Shown: positions 1 through 7,636 of the stretch, in pieces
Position numbering within the stretch: position 1 is the first letter of the stretch
Layout of the letters: each line of letters opens with the position of its first letter
Source of the DNA: Candidatus Omnitrophota bacterium
GTDB taxonomy: Bacteria; Omnitrophota; Gorgyraeia; 2-01-FULL-45-10
DNA: 37,499 nucleotides
Assembly: GCA_003142795.1 (NCBI GenBank)
Contig: PLNN01000041.1
Location: 6,286-43,784, forward strand
Direction of reading: 5' to 3'
Made by a program: the position numbers and the translations under genes
Notes under the pieces: model-generated
Told to the model about the DNA's origin: nothing
The model's database searches: none
The model's input: only the letters and a program-made list of their open reading frames with translations

Positions 1-93
1 GGCAGCACATAGATACGCGCCTTGTTTAACCGCGATATTGTAAACCCGCTTCGGCCGAAAAAGCGCCGAAAGGCGACCGAGGACAGGACCCAT
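1..93 (-). CDS. Possible 5' end of a divergent gene, cut by window edge
   Basis: From an ATG at 93-91 a minus-strand frame stays open for 31 codons to the window edge, and it is also open upstream of that ATG through the pyr promoter region. There is no convincing ribosome site and I recognise no motif. It may be the start of a gene diverging from the pyr operon, or chance. I include it only because the left 130 bases hold nothing else I can name. Confidence 0.18.
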   Translation of the reverse strand, partial: MGPVLGRLSALFRPKRVYNIAVKQGAYLCAA

Positions 94-134
94 CCAGTTA
101 TAAAATGGGAACAGCAGGACCCGAAAAATTTCGA

Positions 135-162
135 TTGACAAAATTTCAAGATGTGGTATTAT
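135..162 (+). promoter_or_regulatory. Promoter of the pyr operon
   Basis: A perfect -35 hexamer TTGACA at 135-140 is followed after 16 bases by TATTAT at 157-162 (ATTATA at 158-163 gives 17). Transcription should start near 169-171, leaving a leader of about 120 bases before pyrR that contains the PyrR-binding hairpin. Confidence 0.8.
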
Positions 163-187
163 ATATCCAACATAGAACCTTTTAAAT

Positions 188-213
188 CCGGTCCAGAGAG
201 GCCGGCAAAGGAG
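188..213 (+). promoter_or_regulatory. PyrR-binding RNA hairpin and adjoining ribosome site
   Basis: CCGGTCCAGAGAGGCCGG at 188-205 forms a CCGG/CCGG stem around the loop core CCAGAGAGG, the signature of PyrR-binding RNA elements known from Bacillus pyr leaders. A ribosome site, AAAGGAG, follows at once (about 207-213). Stabilisation of the hairpin by PyrR bound to UMP would be expected to block that site or steer a downstream attenuator. The location just ahead of pyrR supports autoregulation of the whole operon. Confidence 0.8.
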
Positions 214-219
214 ACTAAA

Positions 220-297
220 ATGATGCGCAAAAGACCCACTTATCTGTATATTAAAGGTACGTGGGATTTTTTATGCCTATTTGAGGTGAAAATATGA
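220..297 (+). CDS. Leader peptide of the pyr operon (25 residues)
   Basis: An ATG at 220 (or the adjacent one at 223) lies 6-9 bases after AAAGGAG and opens a 25-residue frame rich in aromatic and basic residues. Its TGA at 295-297 overlaps the ATG of pyrR at 294. The good ribosome site and the ATGA overlap suggest that it is translated and that pyrR translation is coupled to it. Its own start is next to the PyrR-binding hairpin, so PyrR could control the operon through this small frame. No homologue is recognised. It could be non-functional as a peptide and matter only as a translated leader. Confidence 0.5.
   Translation: MMRKRPTYLYIKGTWDFLCLFEVKI
235..272 (+). terminator. Possible weak attenuator inside the pyr leader
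   Basis: CCCAC at 235-239 can pair with GTGGG at 261-265, directly followed by ATTTTTT at 266-272. The stem is short with a 21-base loop, so termination would be weak. Its place between the PyrR element and pyrR fits an attenuator. Translational control through the leader frame is the main alternative. Confidence 0.3.
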
Positions 298-848
298 CCC
301 TAAAAGAAAAAACAAAGATCCTTGACAAAGAGCTGATGAACAAGGCGCTTGAGAGAATGGCCCACGAGATCATCGAAAAGATAAAATCCGTGGATGAGAT
401 GGCGATAGTCGGCATAAAGAACCGCGGCGCCTATATCGGGGAACGGCTCGCGAATAAGATCGAGAAGATCGCGGGCTCACGGCCGCAGGTCGGCGCGCTC
501 GATATAACGCTCTACAGGGACGATCTTACCCAGGCCTTCGAGCAGCCGGTCGTCCACGCCACGGAAATAGATTTTGACATATCCGGGAAAAAGATAATTC
601 TGGTCGACGACGTACTCTATACGGGCAGGACGATAAGGTGCGCGCTCGATGCCCTGATAGATTTCGGCCGCCCTAGCCACATACAGCTTGCGGTTTTGGT
701 AGATCGCGGCCACAGAGAGCTGCCGATAAAAGCGGATTATGTGGGTAAGAACGTGCCGACATCGGCTAAAGAGACCGTTGAGGTGCGCCTGATGGAAGTC
801 GACGGTAAGGACGAGGCCGTTATCTCAGAAAAGATAGAGGAGCAATAA
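294..848 (+). CDS. pyrR: PyrR: pyr operon regulator / uracil phosphoribosyltransferase
   Basis: At 184 residues this has the usual PyrR length (about 180). The PRPP-binding motif is clear as IILVDDVLYTGRT near residues 101-113, and the N-terminal segment with VGIKNRGAYIGERLANKI is typical. PyrR binds a hairpin in pyr mRNA when loaded with UMP and represses the operon. Many members also convert uracil and PRPP to UMP. A matching RNA target lies at 188-205, 90 bases upstream. The gene opens the operon: its ATG overlaps the stop of the leader frame, and its stop overlaps the ATG of pyrB. A shorter basic-surface regulator without catalysis cannot be excluded, but the motif is intact. Confidence 0.95.
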   Translation: MTLKEKTKILDKELMNKALERMAHEIIEKIKSVDEMAIVGIKNRGAYIGERLANKIEKIAGSRPQVGALDITLYRDDLTQAFEQPVVHATEIDFDISGKKIILVDDVLYTGRTIRCALDALIDFGRPSHIQLAVLVDRGHRELPIKADYVGKNVPTSAKETVEVRLMEVDGKDEAVISEKIEEQ

Positions 849-1804
849 TGAAGACTAGCGCCGAGAAGAAGATCATATGGACCAAGAAGGACCTTCTCGG
901 GCTGGAATATCTTTCCAGGGAAGAGATAGAGTTCATCCTCTATACGGCAGAGGGCTTTAAAGAGGTCACAACGCGGCAGATCAAAAAAGTCCCGGCGCTT
1001 CGCGGCAAGACGGTGGTAAACCTCTTTTACGAACCTTCGACGAGGACGCGCACTTCGTTCGAGCTTGCGGCAAAAAGGCTGTCGGCAGATGTTATAAATA
1101 TAGGAATAGAATCTTCGAGCGTCAGAAAAGGTGAGACGCTGATAGATACGGGGAAAAATATCGAGGCGCTCAAGATAGACATCATCGTCGTCCGCCATAG
1201 CGCCAGCGGCGCGCCGAACATCCTGGCGCGGTCGGTAGGTTCGAGCGTTGTGAATGCAGGCGACGGGTGGCATGAACATCCCACGCAGGCTCTTCTGGAT
1301 ATGTTTACGCTTAAATCGAAACTCGGCCGCCTCGAAGGATTAAATGTCAGTATCATAGGCGACATAGCGCATTCGCGCGTGGCGCGTTCGAATATCTGGG
1401 GGCTGACAAAGCTCGGCGCGAACGTCACCGTGTGCGCGCCGCCGATGCTCATTCCCGACGGTGTCGAAAAGATGGGCGTGAAGGTGACCAGTGACATAGA
1501 TATTGCCTTGAAAGACGCGGACGCCATCAACGTCCTGCGCATGCAGTTCGAGCGCGACGGCGCGCTGGCGTTCCCTTCAAAGCTGGAATATTTCAAACAA
1601 TACGGCGTAACGAGCGAGCGCCTCAAGGATTGTAAAAAGAATATAGTGGTGATGCACCCAGGCCCGATAAACCGCGGCATAGAGATGTCGAGCGAAGTGG
1701 CCGACGGCGCGAATTCGGTCATACTGGAGCAGGTCACGAACGGTATTGCTGTGAGGATGGCGGTCCTTTATCTGGTATCGGGCGCCAGGAGAGATGTTTC
1801 ATGA
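848..1804 (+). CDS. pyrB: Aspartate carbamoyltransferase catalytic subunit
   Basis: This 318-residue protein carries the carbamoyl-phosphate loop FYEPSTRTRTSFELAAKRL near residues 60-78, the VVRHSASGAP and HEHPTQALLDMFTL segments, and the HPGPINRGIE motif near the C terminus, all diagnostic for PyrB. It makes N-carbamoyl-L-aspartate from carbamoyl phosphate and aspartate, the committed step of pyrimidine synthesis. The start overlaps the pyrR stop by one base and the stop overlaps pyrC by four, so translation is coupled. No pyrI regulatory subunit follows. With PyrR present, control is probably transcriptional rather than allosteric through PyrI. Confidence 0.97.
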   Translation: MKTSAEKKIIWTKKDLLGLEYLSREEIEFILYTAEGFKEVTTRQIKKVPALRGKTVVNLFYEPSTRTRTSFELAAKRLSADVINIGIESSSVRKGETLIDTGKNIEALKIDIIVVRHSASGAPNILARSVGSSVVNAGDGWHEHPTQALLDMFTLKSKLGRLEGLNVSIIGDIAHSRVARSNIWGLTKLGANVTVCAPPMLIPDGVEKMGVKVTSDIDIALKDADAINVLRMQFERDGALAFPSKLEYFKQYGVTSERLKDCKKNIVVMHPGPINRGIEMSSEVADGANSVILEQVTNGIAVRMAVLYLVSGARRDVS

Positions 1805-3075
1805 AGTATCTGATAAAGAACGGGCGCGTTATCGATCCCGCAAATAAGATAGACGGTATAATGGACGTGCTTATTTCGGACGGCAAGATAGCCGAGATCG
1901 GCAAAGAAGTGACCGGCAAAGCGGATGAGATCATCGATGCTACAAATTTGATCGTCGCACCGGGCTTCGTCGACATGCATACGCATTTACGGGAACCGGG
2001 CAGGGAAGACGAAGAGACTATACAAAGCGGAACGGCCGCTGCAGTAAAAGGCGGTTACACAAGTATCTGCTGTATGCCGAACACAGAGCCCGCGATAGAT
2101 AACATAGAGGCGATCAAGGCGATAAAAGAGATCATAAAAAAGGATGCCGCGTGCAATGTTTTTATCATAGGAGCCATTACAAAAGCGCGCTTAGGCAAAG
2201 CTCTTACCGATCTTGCGGCGATGAAAAAAGAAGGCGTTGTGGGAATTTCCGACGACGGCTCGTCGGTCGCGGATAAAAAAGTTTTGGAAGAGGCGCTCAA
2301 AGAGGCAAAAAAAGAAAACGTGCTTCTTATCGAGCACTGCGAAGACGCGACGCTGTCGGCAGGCGGTGTAATCAATAAAGGCTTTGTATCGACGAAGATG
2401 GGATTGCGGGGCATCCCGGCTCAATCCGAATATGAGGTTGTCAGGCGCGACATCGAACTTGCCAGGAAGACAGTAGCGCCTATCCACATCGCGCACGTCA
2501 GCTGTAAAGAGTCCGTAGAATTGATAAGAAAGGCAAAGCGCGACGGCGTTGCAATAAGCGCCGAAACGGCCCCGCATTATTTCGCTCTTACGGAAGAATG
2601 CTCTTCCACATACGATACCAATACGAAGATGAACCCGCCCCTGAGGACAAAGGAAGACGTCAGGGCCATCAAGGATGGCCTCAAAGACGGGACGATAGAC
2701 GCGATAGCGACGGATCATGCGCCGCATACCGACGCGGAAAAAGACGTCGAATTCGACTTCGCGCCGTTCGGAATAATAGGGCTCGAGACCGCGCTTTCGC
2801 TTGCGGCCATGGAGCTGGTCGATACAAAGATCCTTTCCTGGTCGGATCTTATAGGCAAGATGGCGTCTAACCCCGCCAGGCTATTGGGGCTCGATAAAGG
2901 AAACTTAAAAAAAGGAAGCCCTGCGGACCTGGTCATGATCGATCCCGCAAAAGAGTATGTTTACACTAAAAGTTCCATAGTCTCGAGATCGAAAAATTCA
3001 CCATTCATAGGCTGGAAATTGAAAGCTAAAGTGACCTGTGTGTTTGTCGGTGGGAACAAGGCATGCCTTTCATAG
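1801..3075 (+). CDS. pyrC: Dihydroorotase
   Basis: At 424 residues this is a class I (bacterial, about 45 kDa) dihydroorotase. The metal-binding signature DMHTHLREPGREDEET is at about residues 58-73, and ATDHAPHT near residues 303-310 supplies the C-terminal catalytic aspartate motif. It closes carbamoyl-aspartate to dihydroorotate in the cytoplasm. The ATG lies inside the end of pyrB (ATGA overlap). The C terminus overlaps the next gene, the EndoQ-like nuclease, by 13 bases, so the operon is continuous. Class I enzymes can form complexes with aspartate carbamoyltransferase, which adjacency would favour. Confidence 0.96.
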   Translation: MKYLIKNGRVIDPANKIDGIMDVLISDGKIAEIGKEVTGKADEIIDATNLIVAPGFVDMHTHLREPGREDEETIQSGTAAAVKGGYTSICCMPNTEPAIDNIEAIKAIKEIIKKDAACNVFIIGAITKARLGKALTDLAAMKKEGVVGISDDGSSVADKKVLEEALKEAKKENVLLIEHCEDATLSAGGVINKGFVSTKMGLRGIPAQSEYEVVRRDIELARKTVAPIHIAHVSCKESVELIRKAKRDGVAISAETAPHYFALTEECSSTYDTNTKMNPPLRTKEDVRAIKDGLKDGTIDAIATDHAPHTDAEKDVEFDFAPFGIIGLETALSLAAMELVDTKILSWSDLIGKMASNPARLLGLDKGNLKKGSPADLVMIDPAKEYVYTKSSIVSRSKNSPFIGWKLKAKVTCVFVGGNKACLS

Positions 3076-4295
3076 CGGATCTTCATATACATTCGAAATA
3101 TTCGCGCGCGACATCGAAAGATATGGACCTTGCCTCGCTCGTCAAATGGGCGAAGATCAAGGGCATCTCGATGCTGGGGACGGGCGACTTCACGCACCCG
3201 GCATGGTTTTCCGAACTGGAAAATAAGCTTGAAGAGGCCGGGCAGGGGCTTTACGTATACGACGGCATCTATTTTGTGCTAACCACCGAAGTGTCGAATA
3301 TATATTTTAAAGCCGGCAGGACGCGAAAAGTCCATAATATCGTCTTTGCGCCGCAATTGAAAATAGCCGAAGAAATAAATACAATCCTATCCGGGTACGG
3401 CGCTCTTGCAAGCGATGGCAGGCCCATCCTAAGCCTTGAATGCGACAAGATGGTTCGGGAACTTTCGAGGATCGATAAGAACATATTTTTTGTTCCGGCC
3501 CACGCCTGGACGCCGCATTTTTCCATATTCGGCTCGAATTTCGGGTTCGATTCGCCTGAAGAATGTTTCGAGGACCAGACGCCGAAGATATTTTCGATAG
3601 AAACCGGGCTTTCCAGCGATCCTAAAATGAACTGGCGGTGGTCGAAGCTTGACAGGTTCTGTCTCATTTCAAATTCGGACGCGCATTCCCCGTCTAAAAT
3701 AGGGCGGGAAGCCAACGTATTTAAAGAAAAAATAGACTACAGGGAGTTATTCGATATATTAAAAAAGAAAGACAAGGCCAGATTTTTATACACGGTGGAA
3801 TTCTTCCCGGAAGAGGGAAAGTACCACTGGGACGGGCACCGCAACTGTAAGGCGCGCCTTTCTCCGGGAGAGGCGATAAAGACAAATAATATTTGCCCGG
3901 TATGCGGTAAAAAGGTTACAATAGGCGTCATGCACAGGCTGGAAGGCCTGGCCGACAGGAAAGACGGATATGTCGATGACAAAAGCCCGTCTTTTAAGAA
4001 CATGGTGCCGCTTTCGGAGATAATAGGCGACTCGCTGGGCGTTGGGGCGGAGTCGCTGACGGTAGAGAAAGAATATTTTCGCCTGATAAATAATTTAGGC
4101 AGCGAATTTCACATACTTCTAGAGGCGCCGGAGGAAGAGCTTAAAGAGAAATGTCCGCCGAAGATCGCTAAAGGTATAATAAACGTCCGTAAAGGCAATG
4201 TCGGGATCCTGCCGGGCTTTGACGGGGAGTATGGCAGTATAGAGATATTAAAAGAGAATGAAAAGATCGCAGATAAACAACTCAATTTCTTTTAG
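3063..4295 (+). CDS. EndoQ-like endonuclease for deaminated bases (PHP domain)
   Basis: The N terminus has a PHP metal motif, DLHIHSKYS (H8, H10), with further PHP residues in PAHAWTP and NSDAHSP. A C-terminal zinc module follows: DGHRNC with C262, then CPVCGKK with C278 and C281, and GVMHRLEGLADR. This order is characteristic of endonuclease Q, known from archaea and some bacteria, which nicks DNA 5' of uracil, hypoxanthine or xanthine. Such proteins are often annotated only as PHP proteins. The gene overlaps pyrC by 13 bases and precedes pyrK by 13, so it is part of the pyr operon although it is not a pyrimidine enzyme. ATG 3063 is the only start that keeps the PHP histidines. Substrate specificity is family knowledge, not visible here. 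Confidence 0.85.
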   Translation: MPFIADLHIHSKYSRATSKDMDLASLVKWAKIKGISMLGTGDFTHPAWFSELENKLEEAGQGLYVYDGIYFVLTTEVSNIYFKAGRTRKVHNIVFAPQLKIAEEINTILSGYGALASDGRPILSLECDKMVRELSRIDKNIFFVPAHAWTPHFSIFGSNFGFDSPEECFEDQTPKIFSIETGLSSDPKMNWRWSKLDRFCLISNSDAHSPSKIGREANVFKEKIDYRELFDILKKKDKARFLYTVEFFPEEGKYHWDGHRNCKARLSPGEAIKTNNICPVCGKKVTIGVMHRLEGLADRKDGYVDDKSPSFKNMVPLSEIIGDSLGVGAESLTVEKEYFRLINNLGSEFHILLEAPEEELKEKCPPKIAKGIINVRKGNVGILPGFDGEYGSIEILKENEKIADKQLNFF

Positions 4296-4308
4296 GGGCC
4301 GGATATAG

Positions 4309-5094
4309 ATGAAGCAGCTGAATACAAAGATAATAAAAAATGAACAGGTGGCGCCCGGATTTTACAGGATGCGGATCGAGTCCGGGTATCTTTCCGGAAA
4401 ATCAAAGCCCGGACAATTTGTGGAAGTGCGATGCTCGGAAGGTTCAGATCCTCTCCTCAGGCGTCCGCTCGGCGTGCACAGGATCATAAATAACGGCATC
4501 GAGATTCTGTATGAAGTAGTCGGCAAAGGCACAAAGGTGCTGTCCGGAAAAAAGACGGGAGAGGGTTTAGATATTATAGGCCCTCTGGGCAATGGGTTTG
4601 ATATCGTCTCCGCCGATACAGCCATAATAGTAGCCGGGGGGATAGGCGTCGCGCCGCTCATGGCGCTTGCCGAAAAACTGGTCAGCCGGCGAGGCAGCGT
4701 GATCGTCCTGATAGGCGCCTGTAAAAAAGAGCATATTTTGTGCGAGAGGGATTTTAAAAATACCGGTGCGAAAGTCTTGACCGCGACCGAAGACGGTTCC
4801 TGCGGCAAAAAGGGACGCGTAACGGATATCCTGGAAGATATGTTGCGGCTTCCTGTCTTCGGTGCCCGGTCGCCTATATATGCGTGCGGCCCGTCGGGCA
4901 TGCTTGCAGCTGTCGCCCGGATCGCCGGATCGAACCGCATACCGTGCCAGGTCTCGCTCGAAGAGCGGATGGCATGCGGCGTCGGCGTCTGTCTCGGATG
5001 CCCGGTCAAGATCCGGAAGAGCTCAACGCAATACGAATACAAGATGGTTTGCAAAGATGGCCCCGTATTTAATGCGGAGGATATAGCGTGGTGA
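4309..5094 (+). CDS. pyrK: Dihydroorotate dehydrogenase B electron-transfer subunit
   Basis: This 261-residue protein has the ferredoxin-reductase fold pattern: an FAD-binding RRPLGVH segment near residue 48, a NAD-side VAGGIGVAPLMALAEKL stretch near residue 109, and YACGPSGML near residue 191. Cysteines C223, C228, C231 and C248 give the CX4CX2CX16C [2Fe-2S] cluster of PyrK. It passes electrons from PyrD to NAD+. The gene is 13 bases after the EndoQ gene and overlaps pyrD by 7 bases, as usual for the PyrK-PyrD pair. This makes the host's dihydroorotate oxidation NAD-dependent and workable without respiratory quinones. Confidence 0.95.
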   Translation: MKQLNTKIIKNEQVAPGFYRMRIESGYLSGKSKPGQFVEVRCSEGSDPLLRRPLGVHRIINNGIEILYEVVGKGTKVLSGKKTGEGLDIIGPLGNGFDIVSADTAIIVAGGIGVAPLMALAEKLVSRRGSVIVLIGACKKEHILCERDFKNTGAKVLTATEDGSCGKKGRVTDILEDMLRLPVFGARSPIYACGPSGMLAAVARIAGSNRIPCQVSLEERMACGVGVCLGCPVKIRKSSTQYEYKMVCKDGPVFNAEDIAW

Positions 5095-5999
5095 ATTTAT
5101 CGGTAAAGATAGGGAAGCTGAAATTAAAGAATCCGGTCATGGCCGCCTCCGGAACATTCGGGCCGGAGTACAGGCAGCTTATTGATGTGGGATCTATCGG
5201 CGCGGTCATAGCGAAGACGATAACATTAAAAGCCCGCGCAGGCAACAAGCCGCCGCGTATCGCGGAAGCCCCGTCCGGCATGCTCAATTCGATAGGGCTG
5301 GAGAACAAAGGGCTCGATGATTTTATAAATAACAAAATACAGCTCTTTCCCAAAGGCAAAACAGCTTTAATTGTGAGCATATCCGGCGACAGTGACGAAG
5401 AGTTTAAAGAACTGTTGAAGGCTTTAAACAAGATAGATAAAGTAAGCGCGATAGAATTGAACCTCTCGTGCCCGAACGTAAAGCATGGTTCGCGCCATGG
5501 ACTGACCGCGCAGGACAAGGGAGCCGTATCCGAAACCGTAGAGGCGGTGCGCCGTCTCACGAAGTTACCCTTGATAGCCAAGCTTTCGCCTTGCGTTACA
5601 GATATAGCCGGCATAGCGCGGGCTGCCGAAAAAGCCGGAGCAGATGCAGTGTCGCTTATAAATACGTTCCCGGCAATGGCCGTCGATATCGAAACGAGGA
5701 AGCCGTTGTTAGGCAATATGAGCGGGGGCCTGAGCGGGCCCGCGATAAAACCGATAGCGCTTAAAATGGTTTGGGATACGTATCAAAAAGTAAAGATACC
5801 TATCATAGGTATAGGCGGTATAATGGGCTATGAGGACGCCGTGGAGTTCATTCTCTGCGGCGCCACATGCGTTCAGATAGGAACGGCGAATTTTGTCGAT
5901 CCGCGGACGCCGGCGGAAACGCTTCGCGGCATAACTAGCTATCTGGCAAAGAATAAGATAGATGATATTAACGAACTTATCGGGAGGCTGGGAAAGTGA
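5088..5999 (+). CDS. pyrD: Dihydroorotate dehydrogenase B catalytic subunit
   Basis: At 303 residues this matches class 1B PyrD. Visible motifs are NPVMAASGTFG near residue 14, NSIGLENKGLDDF near residue 66, the active-site region ELNLSCPNVKHG with the class 1 catalytic cysteine, and IPIIGIGGIMGYEDAVEFI for FMN phosphate binding. It oxidises dihydroorotate to orotate using FMN and hands electrons to PyrK. The start is GTG at 5088, 8 bases after GGAGG; GTG at 5091 is an alternative. It overlaps pyrK by 7 bases and pyrF by 4. Confidence 0.96.
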   Translation: MVNLSVKIGKLKLKNPVMAASGTFGPEYRQLIDVGSIGAVIAKTITLKARAGNKPPRIAEAPSGMLNSIGLENKGLDDFINNKIQLFPKGKTALIVSISGDSDEEFKELLKALNKIDKVSAIELNLSCPNVKHGSRHGLTAQDKGAVSETVEAVRRLTKLPLIAKLSPCVTDIAGIARAAEKAGADAVSLINTFPAMAVDIETRKPLLGNMSGGLSGPAIKPIALKMVWDTYQKVKIPIIGIGGIMGYEDAVEFILCGATCVQIGTANFVDPRTPAETLRGITSYLAKNKIDDINELIGRLGK

Positions 6000-6706
6000 C
6001 GGCTAAAGACAGGCTTATAGTTGCGCTCGACTGCGACAGCGAGGCAAAAGCGCTTGAGATATTTGCAAAACTGAAGAATGATATCAGGTTCTTTAAGATA
6101 GGCCTGGAACTTTTTTCTTATTGCGGCCCTCGAATAGCCGAAAAGATCATGGACGCCGGCGCCGAAGTTTTTCTCGACCTGAAATTTCACGACATACCGA
6201 ACACAGTTTTAAAAACCGCCGTTGCTGCAACGCGCCTCGGGGTTTATATGTTCAACGTGCACGCGCTCGGCGGCTACGACATGATGAAGAGCGCTTTTGA
6301 AGCCGCCGCAACGGAAGCGGACACGCAGAATATAAGACGGCCGAAGGTCCTGGCCGTGACGATCCTGACGAGCATGGATGAATTTGCCTTGAAGAAGATA
6401 GGAGTAAATGCTAATATAAAAAAAGAAGTCCTGATACTTGCCGCGATGGCGAAAGAGGCCGGTCTCGACGGTGTAGTCGCATCGCCCCATGAGGCAAAAA
6501 CAATAAGAGAGGCGATGGGCGAAGATTTTTTGATAGTTACTCCCGGCGTCAGGCCGGGCGGGGCAAAAGCAAATGACCAGAAAAGGATCGCCACGCCCCT
6601 GGAAGCGGTAAAGAACGGCGCCAGTTTTATCGTGGTCGGCCGTCCGATAACGGACGCGCAGGACCCAGCCGGGGCCGCACGCCAAATATTGAGCGAGATA
6701 GTGTAA
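5996..6706 (+). CDS. pyrF: Orotidine-5'-phosphate decarboxylase
   Basis: This 236-residue TIM barrel has LIVALDCDS at residue 7, the catalytic FLDLKFHDIPNTV near residue 58, and the phosphate-binding TPGVRPGGAKANDQKR segment near residue 181 with the final VVGRPITDA. It decarboxylates OMP to UMP. The start is GTG at 5996, overlapping the pyrD stop (GTGA), and its stop overlaps the pyrE ATG, so the two last pathway genes are translationally coupled. Length and motifs are normal. Confidence 0.97.
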   Translation: MTAKDRLIVALDCDSEAKALEIFAKLKNDIRFFKIGLELFSYCGPRIAEKIMDAGAEVFLDLKFHDIPNTVLKTAVAATRLGVYMFNVHALGGYDMMKSAFEAAATEADTQNIRRPKVLAVTILTSMDEFALKKIGVNANIKKEVLILAAMAKEAGLDGVVASPHEAKTIREAMGEDFLIVTPGVRPGGAKANDQKRIATPLEAVKNGASFIVVGRPITDAQDPAGAARQILSEIV

Positions 6707-7275
6707 TGACAGAAAAAGACATACTCGACATATTCCACACCAATAATGCCCTTTTGACAGGCCACTTCAAATTATCGAGCGGCCTGCACAGCCAGAACTA
6801 TCTGCAATGCGCCCTTATATTGCAGCATCCGGATATTGCGGCAAAATTTGCCAAAGAGATAGCAAAAAGGTTCTCCAAAGAAAAAATAGACGTGGTGATA
6901 GGGCCTGCTCTGGGAGGCATAACGCTGGCTTACGAAATCGCGAGAGCCCTTAAAACAAGAGGGCTGTTTACCGAGAGGCAGGATGGGAAAATGGTCCTGC
7001 GGCGCGGGTTCAGCCTCAAAAGTGGAGAAATAGCTCTCGTGGTCGAAGACGTCATAACGACGGGCGGCTCGACAAAGGAAGTCATAGACGTCGTTAAGGA
7101 TCTCGGCGGCATAGTAGCGGGAGTGGCCAGTATCATGGACAGGAGTTCCGAGCAGGTCAATTTCGGGGTCCGCTTCGAACCGCTCGCCAGGATAAAAATA
7201 GAAACTTACAAAGAAGAAGATTGTCCTCTCTGCAAGCAGGGAATACCGATAACAAAACCGGGATCAAGAAAATAG
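6706..7275 (+). CDS. pyrE: Orotate phosphoribosyltransferase
   Basis: This 189-residue protein has the PRPP-binding motif VVEDVITTGGSTKEVID near residues 116-132 and the orotate-side KLSSGLHSQNYLQC near residue 22, typical of the shorter PyrE type also found in thermophiles. It makes OMP from orotate and PRPP. A late CPLCKQG segment near the C terminus is common in this subtype. The gene ends the pyr operon, and tRNA-Val starts 4 bases after its stop, which suggests read-through transcription into the tRNA. Confidence 0.95.
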   Translation: MTEKDILDIFHTNNALLTGHFKLSSGLHSQNYLQCALILQHPDIAAKFAKEIAKRFSKEKIDVVIGPALGGITLAYEIARALKTRGLFTERQDGKMVLRRGFSLKSGEIALVVEDVITTGGSTKEVIDVVKDLGGIVAGVASIMDRSSEQVNFGVRFEPLARIKIETYKEEDCPLCKQGIPITKPGSRK

Positions 7276-7279
7276 TCGC

Positions 7280-7354
7280 GGGCAGCTAGCTCAACGGTGG
7301 AGCAATCGGTTTACATCCGATAGGTTACAGGTTCGAGTCCTGTGCTGCCCACCA
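7280..7354 (+). tRNA. tRNA-Val (anticodon UAC)
   Basis: A complete cloverleaf can be drawn. The acceptor arms GGGCAGC and GCTGCCC pair, the D stem is GCTC/GAGC, the anticodon stem ATCGG/CCGAT encloses loop TTTACAT with anticodon TAC, and the T arm ACAGG/CCTGT encloses TTCGAGT. CCA is encoded at 7352-7354. It begins 4 bases after pyrE, with no promoter visible between them. Confidence 0.95.
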
Positions 7355-7636
7355 CTAAACGATTTTGCCTTCGGTGCCAAAAAGCGTGGAGTTGCTTTTT
7401 GCACCTTCGGCCGCCTCGGCTTAAACAGGGGGCGGGCTAATCGCCAAAATCGTTTTAAGGAGAAACCTTTTTAAAAAAAAGTTTTCTCCTTAATATTCCT
7501 CTTCCAAAAAGAAGAGGAAAAGGTAGCGGGGAAAGAGAAAACCTAAATCGGTTTTCCTTAATATTCTTTTCCCTTATGTTGAATGAGGTAAGGTGGCTGT
7601 TCGCCATTAAACGATTTTTCATTTGAATCGAAAACT
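7355..7636. repeat. Hairpin-rich intergenic tract, 282 bp
   Basis: There is no gene here, but inverted repeats stand in series. AAACGATTTTG (7357-7367) pairs with CAAAATCGTTT (7445-7455) and encloses CAAAAAGC/GCTTTTTG (7378-7401). AAGGAGAAA pairs with TTTCTCCTT at 7457-7491. CCTCTTC pairs with GAAGAGG at 7499-7518, and GAAAACC with GGTTTTC at about 7536-7556. CCTTAATATTC occurs twice, and TAAACGATTTT recurs at about 7607-7618 next to the kinase start. The tract may terminate the pyr-tRNA transcript and hold processing sites, or be a repeat-type insertion. Confidence 0.6.

Noticed and set aside
737-1279. Long minus-strand frame (180 codons) across pyrR/pyrB
   Set aside because: It lies wholly under two unmistakable genes on the other strand and follows from their codon bias.
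3063-4295. Misreading of the PHP protein as histidinol phosphatase or a UvrD-type helicase
   Set aside because: The C-terminal zinc module with DGHRNC and CPVCGKK is that of EndoQ, and no helicase motif is present.
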